NCBI RefSeq assembly: GCF_018623035.1
Contig: NZ_CP076023.1
Span: 2,046,001-2,110,000, forward strand
DNA: 64,000 bases
Reading direction: 5' to 3'
From: Cellulomonas dongxiuzhuiae
GTDB taxonomy: Bacteria > Actinomycetota > Actinomycetes > Actinomycetales > Cellulomonadaceae
The translations under genes and the position numbers were made by a program. Below, piece by piece: positions 18,034 through 25,652 of the stretch. Position 1 is the first letter of the stretch. Every line of letters begins with the position of its first letter. The notes beneath the pieces were generated by a model. It was not told where the DNA came from and made no database searches. It saw nothing but the letters and a program-made list of their open reading frames with translations.

Positions 18034-18984
18034 ACCATGACCTTCCGCCGTCTCGGCGACAGCGGCCTGACCGTCTCGACGGCCGGCCTGGGGTGCAACA
18101 CGTTCGGTGCCACGCTCGCGCCCGAGCAGGTGGGTGACGTCGTCGGGGCGGCGCTCGACGCGGGCGTCACGCTCTTCGACACCGCCGACGTGTACGGGGG
18201 AGTGCCCGGGCAGAGCGAGGAGCTCCTGGGGGCCGCGCTCAAGGGCCGGCGCGACGACGTCGTCATCGCGACCAAGTTCGGGCTGGACGTCGGTGGTCTC
18301 AACGGTGCCGACTGGGGCGCCCGCGGGTCCCGCCGCTACGTCCGACGCGCGATCGAGGGGTCGCTGCGCAGGCTCGGGACGGACCACGTCGACCTCTACC
18401 AGCTCCACAGCCCTGACCTCGCGACCCCCGTCGAGGAGACGCTCGCGGCCCTGCACGAGCTCGTCGTCGAGGGCAAGGTCCGCTACCTCGGGTCGTCCAA
18501 CCTCGCCGCCTGGCAGGTCGTCGACGCCGACTGGACCGCCCGCACGGCGGGCACGTCCCCGTTCGTCTCCGCGCAGAACCGGTACAACCTGCTGGACCGG
18601 GGGATCGAGGCCGACCTCGTCCCTGCCGCCGAGCACGTGGGCGTCGGCATCCTGCCCTACGTGCCGCTCGCCTCCGGTCTGCTGACCGGCAAGTACCGGC
18701 GCGGTGCGCAGGCACCCGACGGCAGCCGGCTGTCGCGCATGCCGCACCGGCTCGCCGCCGCCGACTTCGACCGGATCGACGCCCTCGCCGCGCTGGCCGA
18801 CACGTGGGGCGTCGACCTGCCCACCGTCGCCCTGGGCGGCCTGGCGGCGCAGCCCGCCGTCGCGTCGATCATCTCCGGCGCGCGCACCCCCGAGCAGGTG
18901 CGGGCCAACGTCGCGTCCGCCCTGTGGGAGCCGACGCTCGAGCAGCTCGCCGCGATCGACGACGCCGCACCGGGACCCGTCTGA
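18031..18984 (+). CDS. Aldo/keto reductase
   Basis: This 317-residue TIM-barrel NADPH-dependent oxidoreductase has the family blocks FDTADVYGG (catalytic Asp and Tyr), VVIATKFGLD (catalytic Lys), DLYQLHSPD (catalytic His region) and GSSNLAAWQ, with the cofactor-binding end IISGARTPEQVRANV. The group resembles YghZ/PdxI-like reductases acting on small carbonyl compounds; the substrate is unknown. It is a single-gene unit. Confidence 0.9.
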   Translation: MTMTFRRLGDSGLTVSTAGLGCNTFGATLAPEQVGDVVGAALDAGVTLFDTADVYGGVPGQSEELLGAALKGRRDDVVIATKFGLDVGGLNGADWGARGSRRYVRRAIEGSLRRLGTDHVDLYQLHSPDLATPVEETLAALHELVVEGKVRYLGSSNLAAWQVVDADWTARTAGTSPFVSAQNRYNLLDRGIEADLVPAAEHVGVGILPYVPLASGLLTGKYRRGAQAPDGSRLSRMPHRLAAADFDRIDALAALADTWGVDLPTVALGGLAAQPAVASIISGARTPEQVRANVASALWEPTLEQLAAIDDAAPGPV

Positions 18985-19001
18985 CAGGGCTGCGAGCACG
19001 T

Positions 19002-19454
19002 TCACCGCGCGAGCACACGTGCCCGGTGCTCGCCGATCGCGACGACCGCGCAGACACGCACGCCCAGGTCGTCGCACGCCACCCGCAGCGCGTGCTCCCA
19101 CGCCCGTTCGAACGCACCACGGTCACCGCCCGCGGCGCGCACAACCGCTACGGCGATCGCGCCGCCCGGGGCGTCGTGCGCCAGGATGTCGCCCAGCGCG
19201 ACGACCACCTGGCGCACCTGCGCCGTGTCGGGCTGCAGCGGGATCCCGACCAGCGGCAGCACGGCCGGGAGCATCATGCCCGCGGCGTCGAGCAGCACGA
19301 GCCACAGCGCCGGTGGCCCCGCGCGCTCCGGGCCCACGAGCGACAGCATGACGTCGAGGATGTCGTCGACGTCACGCAGCGGGTGCACCGGCAGCGCCGG
19401 CAGGTCGTCGTCCGGCCCCGGGGCGGCCCATCCGGAGGAGTCGTCGCTGTCCAT
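19002..19454 (-). CDS. Uncharacterised protein
   Basis: This 150-residue protein begins with an acidic stretch (MDSDDSSGW) and then a compact alpha/beta-looking domain with PALWLVLLDAAGMMLPAVLPL and AVAVVRAAGGDRG, ending DLGVRVCAVVAIGEHRARVL. It loosely recalls DUF4192-type proteins, but I cannot assign a family. The ATG was chosen where codon bias and composition change; CACGCT lies six bases ahead, a weak leaderless -10. The frame upstream is Arg-rich and not credible as protein. Confidence 0.65.
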   Translation of the reverse strand: MDSDDSSGWAAPGPDDDLPALPVHPLRDVDDILDVMLSLVGPERAGPPALWLVLLDAAGMMLPAVLPLVGIPLQPDTAQVRQVVVALGDILAHDAPGGAIAVAVVRAAGGDRGAFERAWEHALRVACDDLGVRVCAVVAIGEHRARVLAR

Positions 19455-19932
19455 GGTCCGAGCGTGGCGGCGAGCGCTCCGCCGGCGGCGGTCCCGCGGG
19501 CGATCTGTGGGTGATGCGTTCCGCCGTCCAGCCTGTGGTCGGCTCATCGCCGGCGACGCGGCGTCAGCGAGGTGCAGGACGCGCGCACGTGCCGGTGCGC
19601 GTCGTGCAGGACGCACCCGCGCTGGAGGTCCGACGGACCCCTTCCGGCGCACGTCCGCGGTTTGCCGATAATGTACATTATGTCAGAACACGCCTCGCGC
19701 GCCCCCCTTCCGGGTGGCGGGACGCGTGCCGCCACCCCGACGCGCACGGTCGACGCCGCGCCGGGTGAGGCACCCCGCCGACGCACGCGGTCGGCGCCCG
19801 CGCGCAGGCACGCGGGCACCGACCCGCCACTGTGGCCCCTCGCCAGGTCCACCCGTACGATCGGGCGAGGTCACGGACGATGACGACCGTCCGGCGCCTG
19901 TCAGTCGCCACCCGCACCCGAAGGAGGGCTTC
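19455..19932. other. Gene-poor region upstream of the desaturase
   Basis: This stretch of about 480 bp has no convincing gene. It holds the AT-rich palindrome at 19668-19681. A short frame starts on its right arm (ATG 19680 to stop at 19883, 67 residues, Arg/Pro/Thr-rich, no family). Its amino-acid content looks like translated non-coding GC-rich DNA, so I do not call it a gene; a decayed regulator gene is possible. Confidence 0.5.
19668..19681. promoter_or_regulatory. Perfect 14-bp AT-rich palindrome, probable operator
   Basis: ATAATGTACATTAT is a perfect inverted repeat with a TAC/GTA centre and only two G/C bases, in a region of about 75 percent GC. Such ATGTAC-centred palindromes are typical binding sites of dimeric regulators (PadR, TetR or MarR types). 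The nearest genes are the unknown protein ending at 19002 and the desaturase at 20007. The ATG at 19680 partly overlaps it. Confidence 0.6.
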
Positions 19933-20001
19933 ATGCCTGCCCAGTGCTCCCCCGCCCCCCGAGGCCTCGGACGCCTCGCGACGACGACGTCGTCGAGGTA
20001 G
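19933..20001 (+). CDS. Putative leader peptide of the desaturase
   Basis: A 22-codon ORF (MPAQCSPAPRGLGRLATTTS then SR) starts five bases after AAGGAGG at 19921-19927, the strongest ribosome-binding site nearby. It ends TAG at 20001, five bases before the first credible desaturase start. This arrangement suggests translational coupling or a regulatory upstream ORF. It could also be spurious if the desaturase starts at the GTG at 19944. Confidence 0.4.
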   Translation: MPAQCSPAPRGLGRLATTTSSR

Positions 20002-20006
20002 CCGCC

Positions 20007-21104
20007 GTGGACATGCAGCACCTGCCGGCGACCGCCGTCCACGAGGGCGCGCGCGTGCGCGAGCGTGTGGTCAGCGACTTCACCGCACTGAGCCGCACCG
20101 TCGAGGCCGCGGGCCTCCTGCGACGGCGGCACGCGTACTACTGGACGCGGTTCGTCGTCCTGACGCTGCTGCTGGCGGGCCTCGTCACGGCGCTCGTCGT
20201 CGGCGGCCCGTCCTGGTGGCAGCTCGTCACCGCGGCCCTGCTCGCGTTCGTGCTGGGCCAGGTGATGTTCCTCGGTCACGACGCCGCGCACCGGCAGATC
20301 TTCGACTCCGGGCGCTGGAACGACTGGGCCAGCCTCGTGATCGCCAACCTCTACGCCGGCATGAGCTACGGCTGGTGGCAGCACAAGCACTCGCGCCACC
20401 ACGCGAAGCCCAACCAGGTCGGTGCCGACCCCGACATCGGCACCGGCGCCCTGGTCTTCCACACCGAGGACCTCAAGGAGCCGCGCTCCGGGCTCGTGGG
20501 GTGGTTCACGCAGCGTCAGGGCTGGCTGTTCTTCCCGCTGCTGCTGCTCGAGGGCCTGAACCTGCACATCTCCGGCGTCAAGACCATCTTCGGGCGAGGG
20601 CCGGTCAAGCGGCGCCCGGTCGAGATCGCCTTCGTCACCGCCCGCATCGGCGGCTACCTCGCACTCGTGTTCTGGGTGCTGCCTGTCGGCATGGCGTTCG
20701 CGTTCCTCGGTGTGCAGCTCGGTCTGTTCGGCCTGTACATGGGCGCCGTCTTCGCCCCGAACCACAAGGGCATGCCGCTGGTCCCCCGCGACGCCCGCAT
20801 CGACTTCCTGCGCCGGCAGGTGCTCATGAGCCGCAACGTGCGGGGCGGCCGCCTGACCGACCTGTTCATGGGCGGCCTGAACTACCAGATCGAGCACCAC
20901 CTGTTCCCGAGCATGCCGCGCCCTCACCTGCGCCGCGTGCAGCCGACGGTCCGGGCGTTCTGCGCCGAGCGCGGCATCCCCTACACCGAGACCTCGCTGC
21001 TGGAGTCGTACGGCATCGTCATCCGGCACCTCAACGCCGTCGGCCTCGCGGCCCGCGACCCGTTCCAGTGCCCCCTGACGGAGCAGTACCGCTCCGCGCG
21101 ATGA
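20007..21104 (+). CDS. Membrane fatty-acid desaturase
   Basis: This protein of about 365 residues carries the three histidine boxes of acyl-lipid desaturases: GHDAAH, HKHSRHH and QIEHHLFP, which bind the di-iron centre. Four hydrophobic spans lie at about 50-95 and 170-250. It probably introduces a double bond into membrane lipid acyl chains to adjust fluidity, receiving electrons from a separate ferredoxin. The start is uncertain: GTG 20007 has GAGGT seven bases ahead; ATG 20013 and GTG 19944 are alternatives. Confidence 0.85.
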   Translation: MDMQHLPATAVHEGARVRERVVSDFTALSRTVEAAGLLRRRHAYYWTRFVVLTLLLAGLVTALVVGGPSWWQLVTAALLAFVLGQVMFLGHDAAHRQIFDSGRWNDWASLVIANLYAGMSYGWWQHKHSRHHAKPNQVGADPDIGTGALVFHTEDLKEPRSGLVGWFTQRQGWLFFPLLLLEGLNLHISGVKTIFGRGPVKRRPVEIAFVTARIGGYLALVFWVLPVGMAFAFLGVQLGLFGLYMGAVFAPNHKGMPLVPRDARIDFLRRQVLMSRNVRGGRLTDLFMGGLNYQIEHHLFPSMPRPHLRRVQPTVRAFCAERGIPYTETSLLESYGIVIRHLNAVGLAARDPFQCPLTEQYRSAR

Positions 21105-21155
21105 CGCGCGGGTCGCGGCCGCGCCGACGGCGCGGCCGCGACCGCGCGCCCGGCC

Positions 21156-21680
21156 TCAGCCGCCGGCCAGGCCGCCGGGGTCGGTGTGGCGCACGTACCG
21201 CTCCTCGGTGCGGTCAGGGTCCCGCGGCAGCACCTGACGCTCACCGGTGCGCGTGAACCCCGCTCGCACGTAGAGGTCGACCGCTGACGCGTTGTCGTCC
21301 ACGACCCACAGCGACACGGTCGCCGCGTCCTGGTCGGCTCCCCCGCGCACCACCGCGTCCAGCAGGGACCAGCCGATCCCCTGACGCCGCACCTCGGGTG
21401 CGACCCACAGGGACACGACGTGCCGGTCGTCGTCCGGCGAGCCGGGCTCCTGCACGAGCGAGACCAGGCCGCGCGGCTCCCCCGCCCCGTCCAGGGCGAC
21501 CCACGTGGTGCTGGTGCGCAGCCGCATCCGCCAGTGCGACTCGGCGAAGCGCTCCTCGCGCGCGAGCGACGACCCGAAGGCGTCCGACGACTCGCGCAGC
21601 GCGCGGAGCCTCACGTCACGAACGGTCTGCCAGTCGTCCTCGTCGACACGTCGGATCAGCACCGGCTCAGCATGCCGCAT
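21156..21680 (-). CDS. GNAT family N-acetyltransferase
   Basis: This 174-residue protein has the GNAT fold: beta strands around TWVALDGAGEPRGLVSL, then the acetyl-CoA loop LWVAPEVRRQGIGWSLLDAV (motif A, Q/RxxGxG) and the late WVVDDNASAVDLYVRAGFTRTG motif B. The substrate is unknown. It is convergent with the desaturase and followed on the same strand by no near gene. Confidence 0.85.
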   Translation of the reverse strand: MRHAEPVLIRRVDEDDWQTVRDVRLRALRESSDAFGSSLAREERFAESHWRMRLRTSTTWVALDGAGEPRGLVSLVQEPGSPDDDRHVVSLWVAPEVRRQGIGWSLLDAVVRGGADQDAATVSLWVVDDNASAVDLYVRAGFTRTGERQVLPRDPDRTEERYVRHTDPGGLAGG

Positions 21681-21708
21681 CCGTACGTCGCAGCGGCGGT
21701 GGCGCGCC

Positions 21709-21852
21709 TCAGCCGAGGGCCGCGTCTCCCCCGTGCCCGGCGCGGTCCGGGGTGGCGCGCGCGGCGTCGGCGACCTCCTCCTCGGGGCGCGGCGGGATCG
21801 TCTCGTCGTACTCCAGCTCGGGCACCTGCGTGTCGTCGAACGACTCGGTCAT
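21709..21852 (-). CDS. Small acidic hypothetical protein
   Basis: A 47-residue ORF starts at an ATG preceded by GAGGAGG with five bases spacing, a good ribosome-binding site. The sequence (MTESFDDTQVPELEYDETIP and onward) is rich in Asp, Glu and Pro and predicted disordered. No family recognised. It lies just upstream of the acetyltransferase on the same strand and may be its operon partner. Confidence 0.6.
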   Translation of the reverse strand: MTESFDDTQVPELEYDETIPPRPEEEVADAARATPDRAGHGGDAALG

Positions 21853-22053
21853 CTGGGCCTCCTCACGGCGCGACCACGCTATCCGCACGACCGGCGACCG
21901 GCGACCGGTCCCGACCTGCCGGGTGCAGGTCGGGTGAGTGCGACACGGCTCGTCGGGGTGCAGATCAGGGCCCTGTCCCGGCAGCCTTGACCCGTTCGTG
22001 GGGCGGGACGCCATCGGGGGCGCGCCGTTTTCGTGACGAGCGCCTCACCCCGC

Positions 22054-22068
22054 TACGGTTGCCGCGTG
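22054..22068 (+). promoter_or_regulatory. -10 element for leaderless ParA-like gene
   Basis: TACGGT at 22054-22059, six bases, then GTG at 22066. It sets the start 33 bases downstream of the first in-frame GTG (22033). Confidence 0.55.
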
Positions 22069-22830
22069 CTGGTCCTCGGTGTGTGCAGCCTCAAGGGAGG
22101 CGTGGGCAAGACCTCCGTGACGCTGGGGCTCGCCTCGGCCGCTCTGGAGCGTGGTCTACGGACCCTCGTCGTCGATCTCGACCCCCAGGGGGACTCGACG
22201 ATGGCGCTCGGCACGGTGGCCGGGCAGGGTGACGTGGCGTCCGTGCTGGATGCGCCGTCCCCGCAGTCCGTCGCCGCAGCGACGGTCCCGTCGACGTGGG
22301 CCGACCACGGGCTCGACGTGCTCGTCGGGTCCGAGCGCTCCGTGCTGCACGACCGCATCGACGACGCGGACGCCGACCGGCTGCGCTACGCGCTGTCCTG
22401 GGTCGACGGGTACGACCTCGTCCTCGTCGACTGCCCGCCGTCCCTGGGTGGGCTCACGCGCACGGGTCTGACGGCGTGCGACCGCGCGGTCGTGGTGACG
22501 GAGCCCGGACTGTTCGCCGTCATGGCGGTCGGCCGGGCGATGCGCACGATCGACGAGCTGCGCCGCGGCCCCGCGCCGGCGCTGCAGCCGCTGGGCATCG
22601 TGGTCAACCGGGTCCGCGCGCGCTCCGTCGAGCAGGCGTACCGGCTGCAGGAGCTGCAGACGCTGTACGGGCCCCTGGTCCTCACCCCGAGCGTCCCGGA
22701 GCGCGCAGCGCTGCAGCAGGCGCAGGGCGCCGCACAGCCGGTCCACGTGTGGCCCGGTGCCGCGGCCGCAGAGCTGGCCGACGTCTTCGACCAGCTGCTC
22801 GACCGTGCGGTGCGCGCACCGCGACGCTGA
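22066..22830 (+). CDS. ParA/MinD-type ATPase without a ParB partner
   Basis: This 254-residue ATPase starts almost directly with the deviant Walker A motif CSLKGGVGKTSVTLGLA (signature Lys present). VVDLDPQGDSTMAL (A' box) and YDLVLVDCPPSLGGLT (Walker B) follow. It lacks an N-terminal HTH, so it is of the small chromosomal or MinD-like type. No parB or parS-like repeats are adjacent. The nearest neighbours are the MerR/FtsR/GarA genes on the other strand. It may position cell-envelope or division machinery, which is inference. Confidence 0.85.
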   Translation: MLVLGVCSLKGGVGKTSVTLGLASAALERGLRTLVVDLDPQGDSTMALGTVAGQGDVASVLDAPSPQSVAAATVPSTWADHGLDVLVGSERSVLHDRIDDADADRLRYALSWVDGYDLVLVDCPPSLGGLTRTGLTACDRAVVVTEPGLFAVMAVGRAMRTIDELRRGPAPALQPLGIVVNRVRARSVEQAYRLQELQTLYGPLVLTPSVPERAALQQAQGAAQPVHVWPGAAAAELADVFDQLLDRAVRAPRR

Positions 22831-22911
22831 GGTCCCCTGCCCCACCCGCGCGTCCGGGTCGCCCACTGCGGGCGCGCGACGGCCGACCCCGAAGGGCCGC
22901 CGGGACGTGAG

Positions 22912-23496
22912 TCAGCCGGCGGTGCGGGCCTGGCGGCGCAGCGCGAGCTCGTCGGGCGCCGTCGAGGCGACCGGTGCGTCGTCGTCGGCGCGCTCGTTGG
23001 GAAGCGAGGCCAGCGTCCCCTCGACCTCGCGCCACACCCGGCCCACCGCGATCCCGAACACGCCCTGACCGCCCTGCACCAGGTCGATGACCTCGTCCGG
23101 GGACGTGCACTCGTACACGCTGGCGCCGTCGGACATGAGCGTGATCTGCGCGAGGTCCTCGACACCCCGCTCCCGCAGGTGGCCGACCGCCGCGCGGATC
23201 TGCTGCAACGAGACGCCCGTGTCCAGCAGCCGCTTGACGACCTTGAGGACGAGGATGTCGCGGAACGAGTAGAGGCGCTGGGTGCCGGAACCCGTCGCGG
23301 GTCGCACGGACGGCTCCACGAGCCCGGTGCGGGCCCAGTAGTCGAGCTGGCGGTACGTGATGCCCGCGGCACGGCACGCGGTCGGGCCACGGTAGCCCGT
23401 CGTGACGTCCAGGTCCGGCAGGTCGTCGTCGAACAGCAGGCCCTGCGCGTGCTGCGGGATCGTGCCGGAGTCGTCGGCACTCTCGTTGCGGATCAC
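22912..23496 (-). CDS. MerR family transcriptional regulator
   Basis: This 194-residue protein is the counterpart of Rv1830. After about 45 residues of acidic N-terminus comes a MerR HTH with GYRGPTACRAAGITYRQLDY, WARTGLVEPS and GTQRLYSFRDILVLKVVKRL. The C-terminal half (YECTSPDEVIDLVQGGQGVF) is a small sensor-like domain. The GTG start has GGGAGGG ahead of it. In mycobacteria such regulators next to DUF151 and FtsR affect cell division and growth. It ends convergent with the ParA-like gene. Confidence 0.85.
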   Translation of the reverse strand: MIRNESADDSGTIPQHAQGLLFDDDLPDLDVTTGYRGPTACRAAGITYRQLDYWARTGLVEPSVRPATGSGTQRLYSFRDILVLKVVKRLLDTGVSLQQIRAAVGHLRERGVEDLAQITLMSDGASVYECTSPDEVIDLVQGGQGVFGIAVGRVWREVEGTLASLPNERADDDAPVASTAPDELALRRQARTAG

Positions 23497-23652
23497 GGGG
23501 CCCTCCCTCGGCGTCGCCGCGAGGCGCCGCACTGTGCTGGTTCTTCCGCCACGCTAGGCCTGCGGGGTCGGGGGCGCAACGAGCGGGCCCCGGCGTGTCG
23601 CGCGCGAGCGTCTCACCTTCAGGTGGAGGTCGAGCTTCTTCACCCGATCGGC

Positions 23653-24177
23653 TCAGACGTCCCGCGCCCCGCCCTCCGTCCCGGGGTCGTGCCCCGTCTC
23701 GAAGTCCTCGGCCGACACGTGGTCGAGGAACTCCCGGAACTGCGAGATGTCCTCCTCGCTCGCAGCCGGCCGCATCTCGACCCCGGCCAGCGCGACCACC
23801 TCCGCCGAGCACAGCACCGGGCACGCGAAGCGCAGGGCGACCGCGATCGCGTCCGACGCGCGCGCGTCGACGTGCCGACCGGACACCAGCACCAGGGCGG
23901 CGTGGAAGACGCCGTCCTCGAGCCCGTTGATCTCGACGTGGTCCACGGGTGCGCCCGCCGCCACCAGCGCGTCGCGCAGCAGGTCGTGCGTCATGGGGCG
24001 CGGCGGCACGATCCCGGCCTGGGCCGCGGCGATCGCCGACGCCTCGGCCGGGCCGATGAGGATCGGCACGAGCAGTGCGGCATCGGGGTCGAGCAGCAGC
24101 ACGACGATCTCGTCGTCGGCCAGGTGCGTACGCACGCCGACGACCTCCACCGGCACCATCTCGGGTTCGACGCCCAC
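23653..24177 (-). CDS. DUF151 (bifunctional nuclease-type) protein
   Basis: This 174-residue protein belongs to the DUF151 family. It shows LPILIGPAEASAIAAAQAG-like residues (here VPILIGPAEASAIAAA), RPMTHDLLRDALVAAG, VHVEINGL-type DHVEINGLEDGVFHAALVL, and SGRHVDARASDAIAVALR. Plant members have RNase/DNase activity; the bacterial role is unknown. Its genomic place between two MerR genes is conserved in actinobacteria (Rv1829). The leaderless GTG is behind TAGCGT. Confidence 0.85.
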   Translation of the reverse strand: MGVEPEMVPVEVVGVRTHLADDEIVVLLLDPDAALLVPILIGPAEASAIAAAQAGIVPPRPMTHDLLRDALVAAGAPVDHVEINGLEDGVFHAALVLVSGRHVDARASDAIAVALRFACPVLCSAEVVALAGVEMRPAASEEDISQFREFLDHVSAEDFETGHDPGTEGGARDV

Positions 24178-24189
24178 GTGGACACGCTA
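24178..24189 (-). promoter_or_regulatory. -10 element for leaderless DUF151 gene
   Basis: On the minus strand TAGCGT (24189-24184), six bases, then GTG at 24177. Confidence 0.55.
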
Positions 24190-24252
24190 CGTCGTGCTGC
24201 CCGTGACGTCTGCCCCGGACGGCACGCGTCGGTCTCGAGTGCCGCTCCGGCG

Positions 24253-25014
24253 TCAGGGGGCGAGGTCGTGCACCGCAGAGCGCACCAGCGCCGTGTGCAT
24301 CCGGGCGCACAGCTCCCCCACCTCGGCGGCCAGTGTGCCGGCACGCGCCCGCGACGAGACGCTGCGCTGACCGCGCCAGGGGGCCACGACCTGCTCGACG
24401 AGATCGGCCTGGCGATCGGCCGCCGCTCGGAACGTCCGCAGGTGACGCGGGTCGATCCCGTGGTCGGCCAGCGAGGCCGCGACCGCGACGACCTCACGCG
24501 CCCACGGGTCGAACACGCCGCGGGGGCCGGGCCGCAGCACGCCCTGCGTGACGAGCTCGGTGATGAGCTCGACCGCGACGCCGGCCTCCTGTGCCAGGCG
24601 CTCGGCGGTGAGCCGGTCGGCCGCCGGAGCGACCCCGTCGCGCGTCGCGAGGCGCGCACGTACGGGCGACTCCTCCTCCTCACCGGCGTCCAGCGCCGCG
24701 AGGCGCTCACCGATGACCCGGAGCGGCATGTAGCGGTCGCGCTGCTGCGCCAGGACGAAGCGCAGCCGCTCGACGTCCGCCGGCGAGTACTGCCGGTACC
24801 CGGCAGGTGTGCGGACCGGGTCGACGAGTCCCTGCTCCTCGAGGAAGCGCAGCTTGGACGTGGTCACCGCGGGGAACTCGATGCGCAGGGCCGCCAGGAC
24901 GTCCGAGATCCGCATCGAGGGGCGGCGCGAGATCCCCCGGGGCCAGGGCTCCGACGCGCCCGCGGCCGGAGCCTGCTCCGGCGCCGCGCTCACCGCGCGC
25001 TCAGGAGGCGTCAC
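24253..25014 (-). CDS. ftsR: FtsR-type MerR family regulator
   Basis: This 253-residue regulator is equivalent to Rv1828/FtsR. An Ala/Pro-rich N-terminus is followed by the HTH MRISDVLAALRIEFPAVTTS, LRFLEEQGLVDPVRTPAGYR and QYSPADVERLRFVLAQQRD. The C-terminal part (about 130-245) is the ligand- or dimerisation domain. In Corynebacterium FtsR activates ftsZ; that is family knowledge. The GTG start overlaps the end of the FHA gene by 14 bases, so the two are co-translated. Confidence 0.85.
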   Translation of the reverse strand: MTPPERAVSAAPEQAPAAGASEPWPRGISRRPSMRISDVLAALRIEFPAVTTSKLRFLEEQGLVDPVRTPAGYRQYSPADVERLRFVLAQQRDRYMPLRVIGERLAALDAGEEEESPVRARLATRDGVAPAADRLTAERLAQEAGVAVELITELVTQGVLRPGPRGVFDPWAREVVAVAASLADHGIDPRHLRTFRAAADRQADLVEQVVAPWRGQRSVSSRARAGTLAAEVGELCARMHTALVRSAVHDLAP

Positions 25015-25471
25015 GGTGAGGGCTGGGGTGGAACGTCATCCGGTACTTGCCGATCTGCACCTCGTCCCCGGGGCGCAGCGTGGCGGCGTCGATGCGCGCC
25101 CGGTTCACGTAGGTGCCGTTGAGCGAGCCGATGTCGCGCACGACGAACTGCTGACCGTCACGCACGAACTCGGCGTGCTTGCGCGAGACCGTCACGTCGT
25201 CCAGGAAGATGTCGGCGCTGGTGCTGCGGCCCGCGGTCGTCCGCTCGGCGTCGAGCAGGAACCGCGCTCCCGCGCTCGGACCTCGCTGCATGAGCAGGAG
25301 GGCGGACGTGGGGGGCAGCGCGTGCACCGCAGCGGCTTCGTCCGCCGTCAGCCCGACCGGGGGCGCCTCGGGGTCGGCCGGTTCCAGCGAGCCGAAGCTG
25401 ACGGTCGTGTCCGGACCGTCGCCCCGGTAGGCGGGCATGACGCCGTCCGGCGCCCGTCGATCGTCGCTCAT
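25001..25471 (-). CDS. garA: FHA-domain protein, GarA/OdhI type
   Basis: This 156-residue protein has a short N-terminal tail with a possible kinase target (DTTVSFGS) and a C-terminal FHA domain containing GRSTSADIFLDDVTVSRKHA and DIGSLNGTYVNR. In actinobacteria GarA/OdhI is phosphorylated by Ser/Thr kinases and inhibits 2-oxoglutarate dehydrogenase and glutamate dehydrogenase. The usual ETT(S) pair is reduced here to DTTV. The ATG has GGGAGG ahead of it; upstream frame is not protein-like. The expected gcvH neighbour is missing. Confidence 0.85.
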   Translation of the reverse strand: MSDDRRAPDGVMPAYRGDGPDTTVSFGSLEPADPEAPPVGLTADEAAAVHALPPTSALLLMQRGPSAGARFLLDAERTTAGRSTSADIFLDDVTVSRKHAEFVRDGQQFVVRDIGSLNGTYVNRARIDAATLRPGDEVQIGKYRMTFHPSPHRDAS

Positions 25472-25652
25472 GCGCACACCTCCCGTGTCGGTCGCGGGCA
25501 CACCGTGCGAGCGCGCTCGCCGTCGACCCAGCCTTGCGGGACTCACCCTATGCGGTGTCGGCGCGCACGCGCAGCACGCGGGCAGCGCTGGTCGGGTGAC
25601 AACCCGCCGCGGGACGACCGCCGGCAGCCTGGGCACCGACCGCCGCGCGGGG

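Noticed and set aside
19680..19883. 67-residue frame beginning in the palindrome
   Set aside because: Composition is low-complexity, no family or helix-turn-helix is visible, and no ribosome-binding site is present; left as a possible decayed gene.
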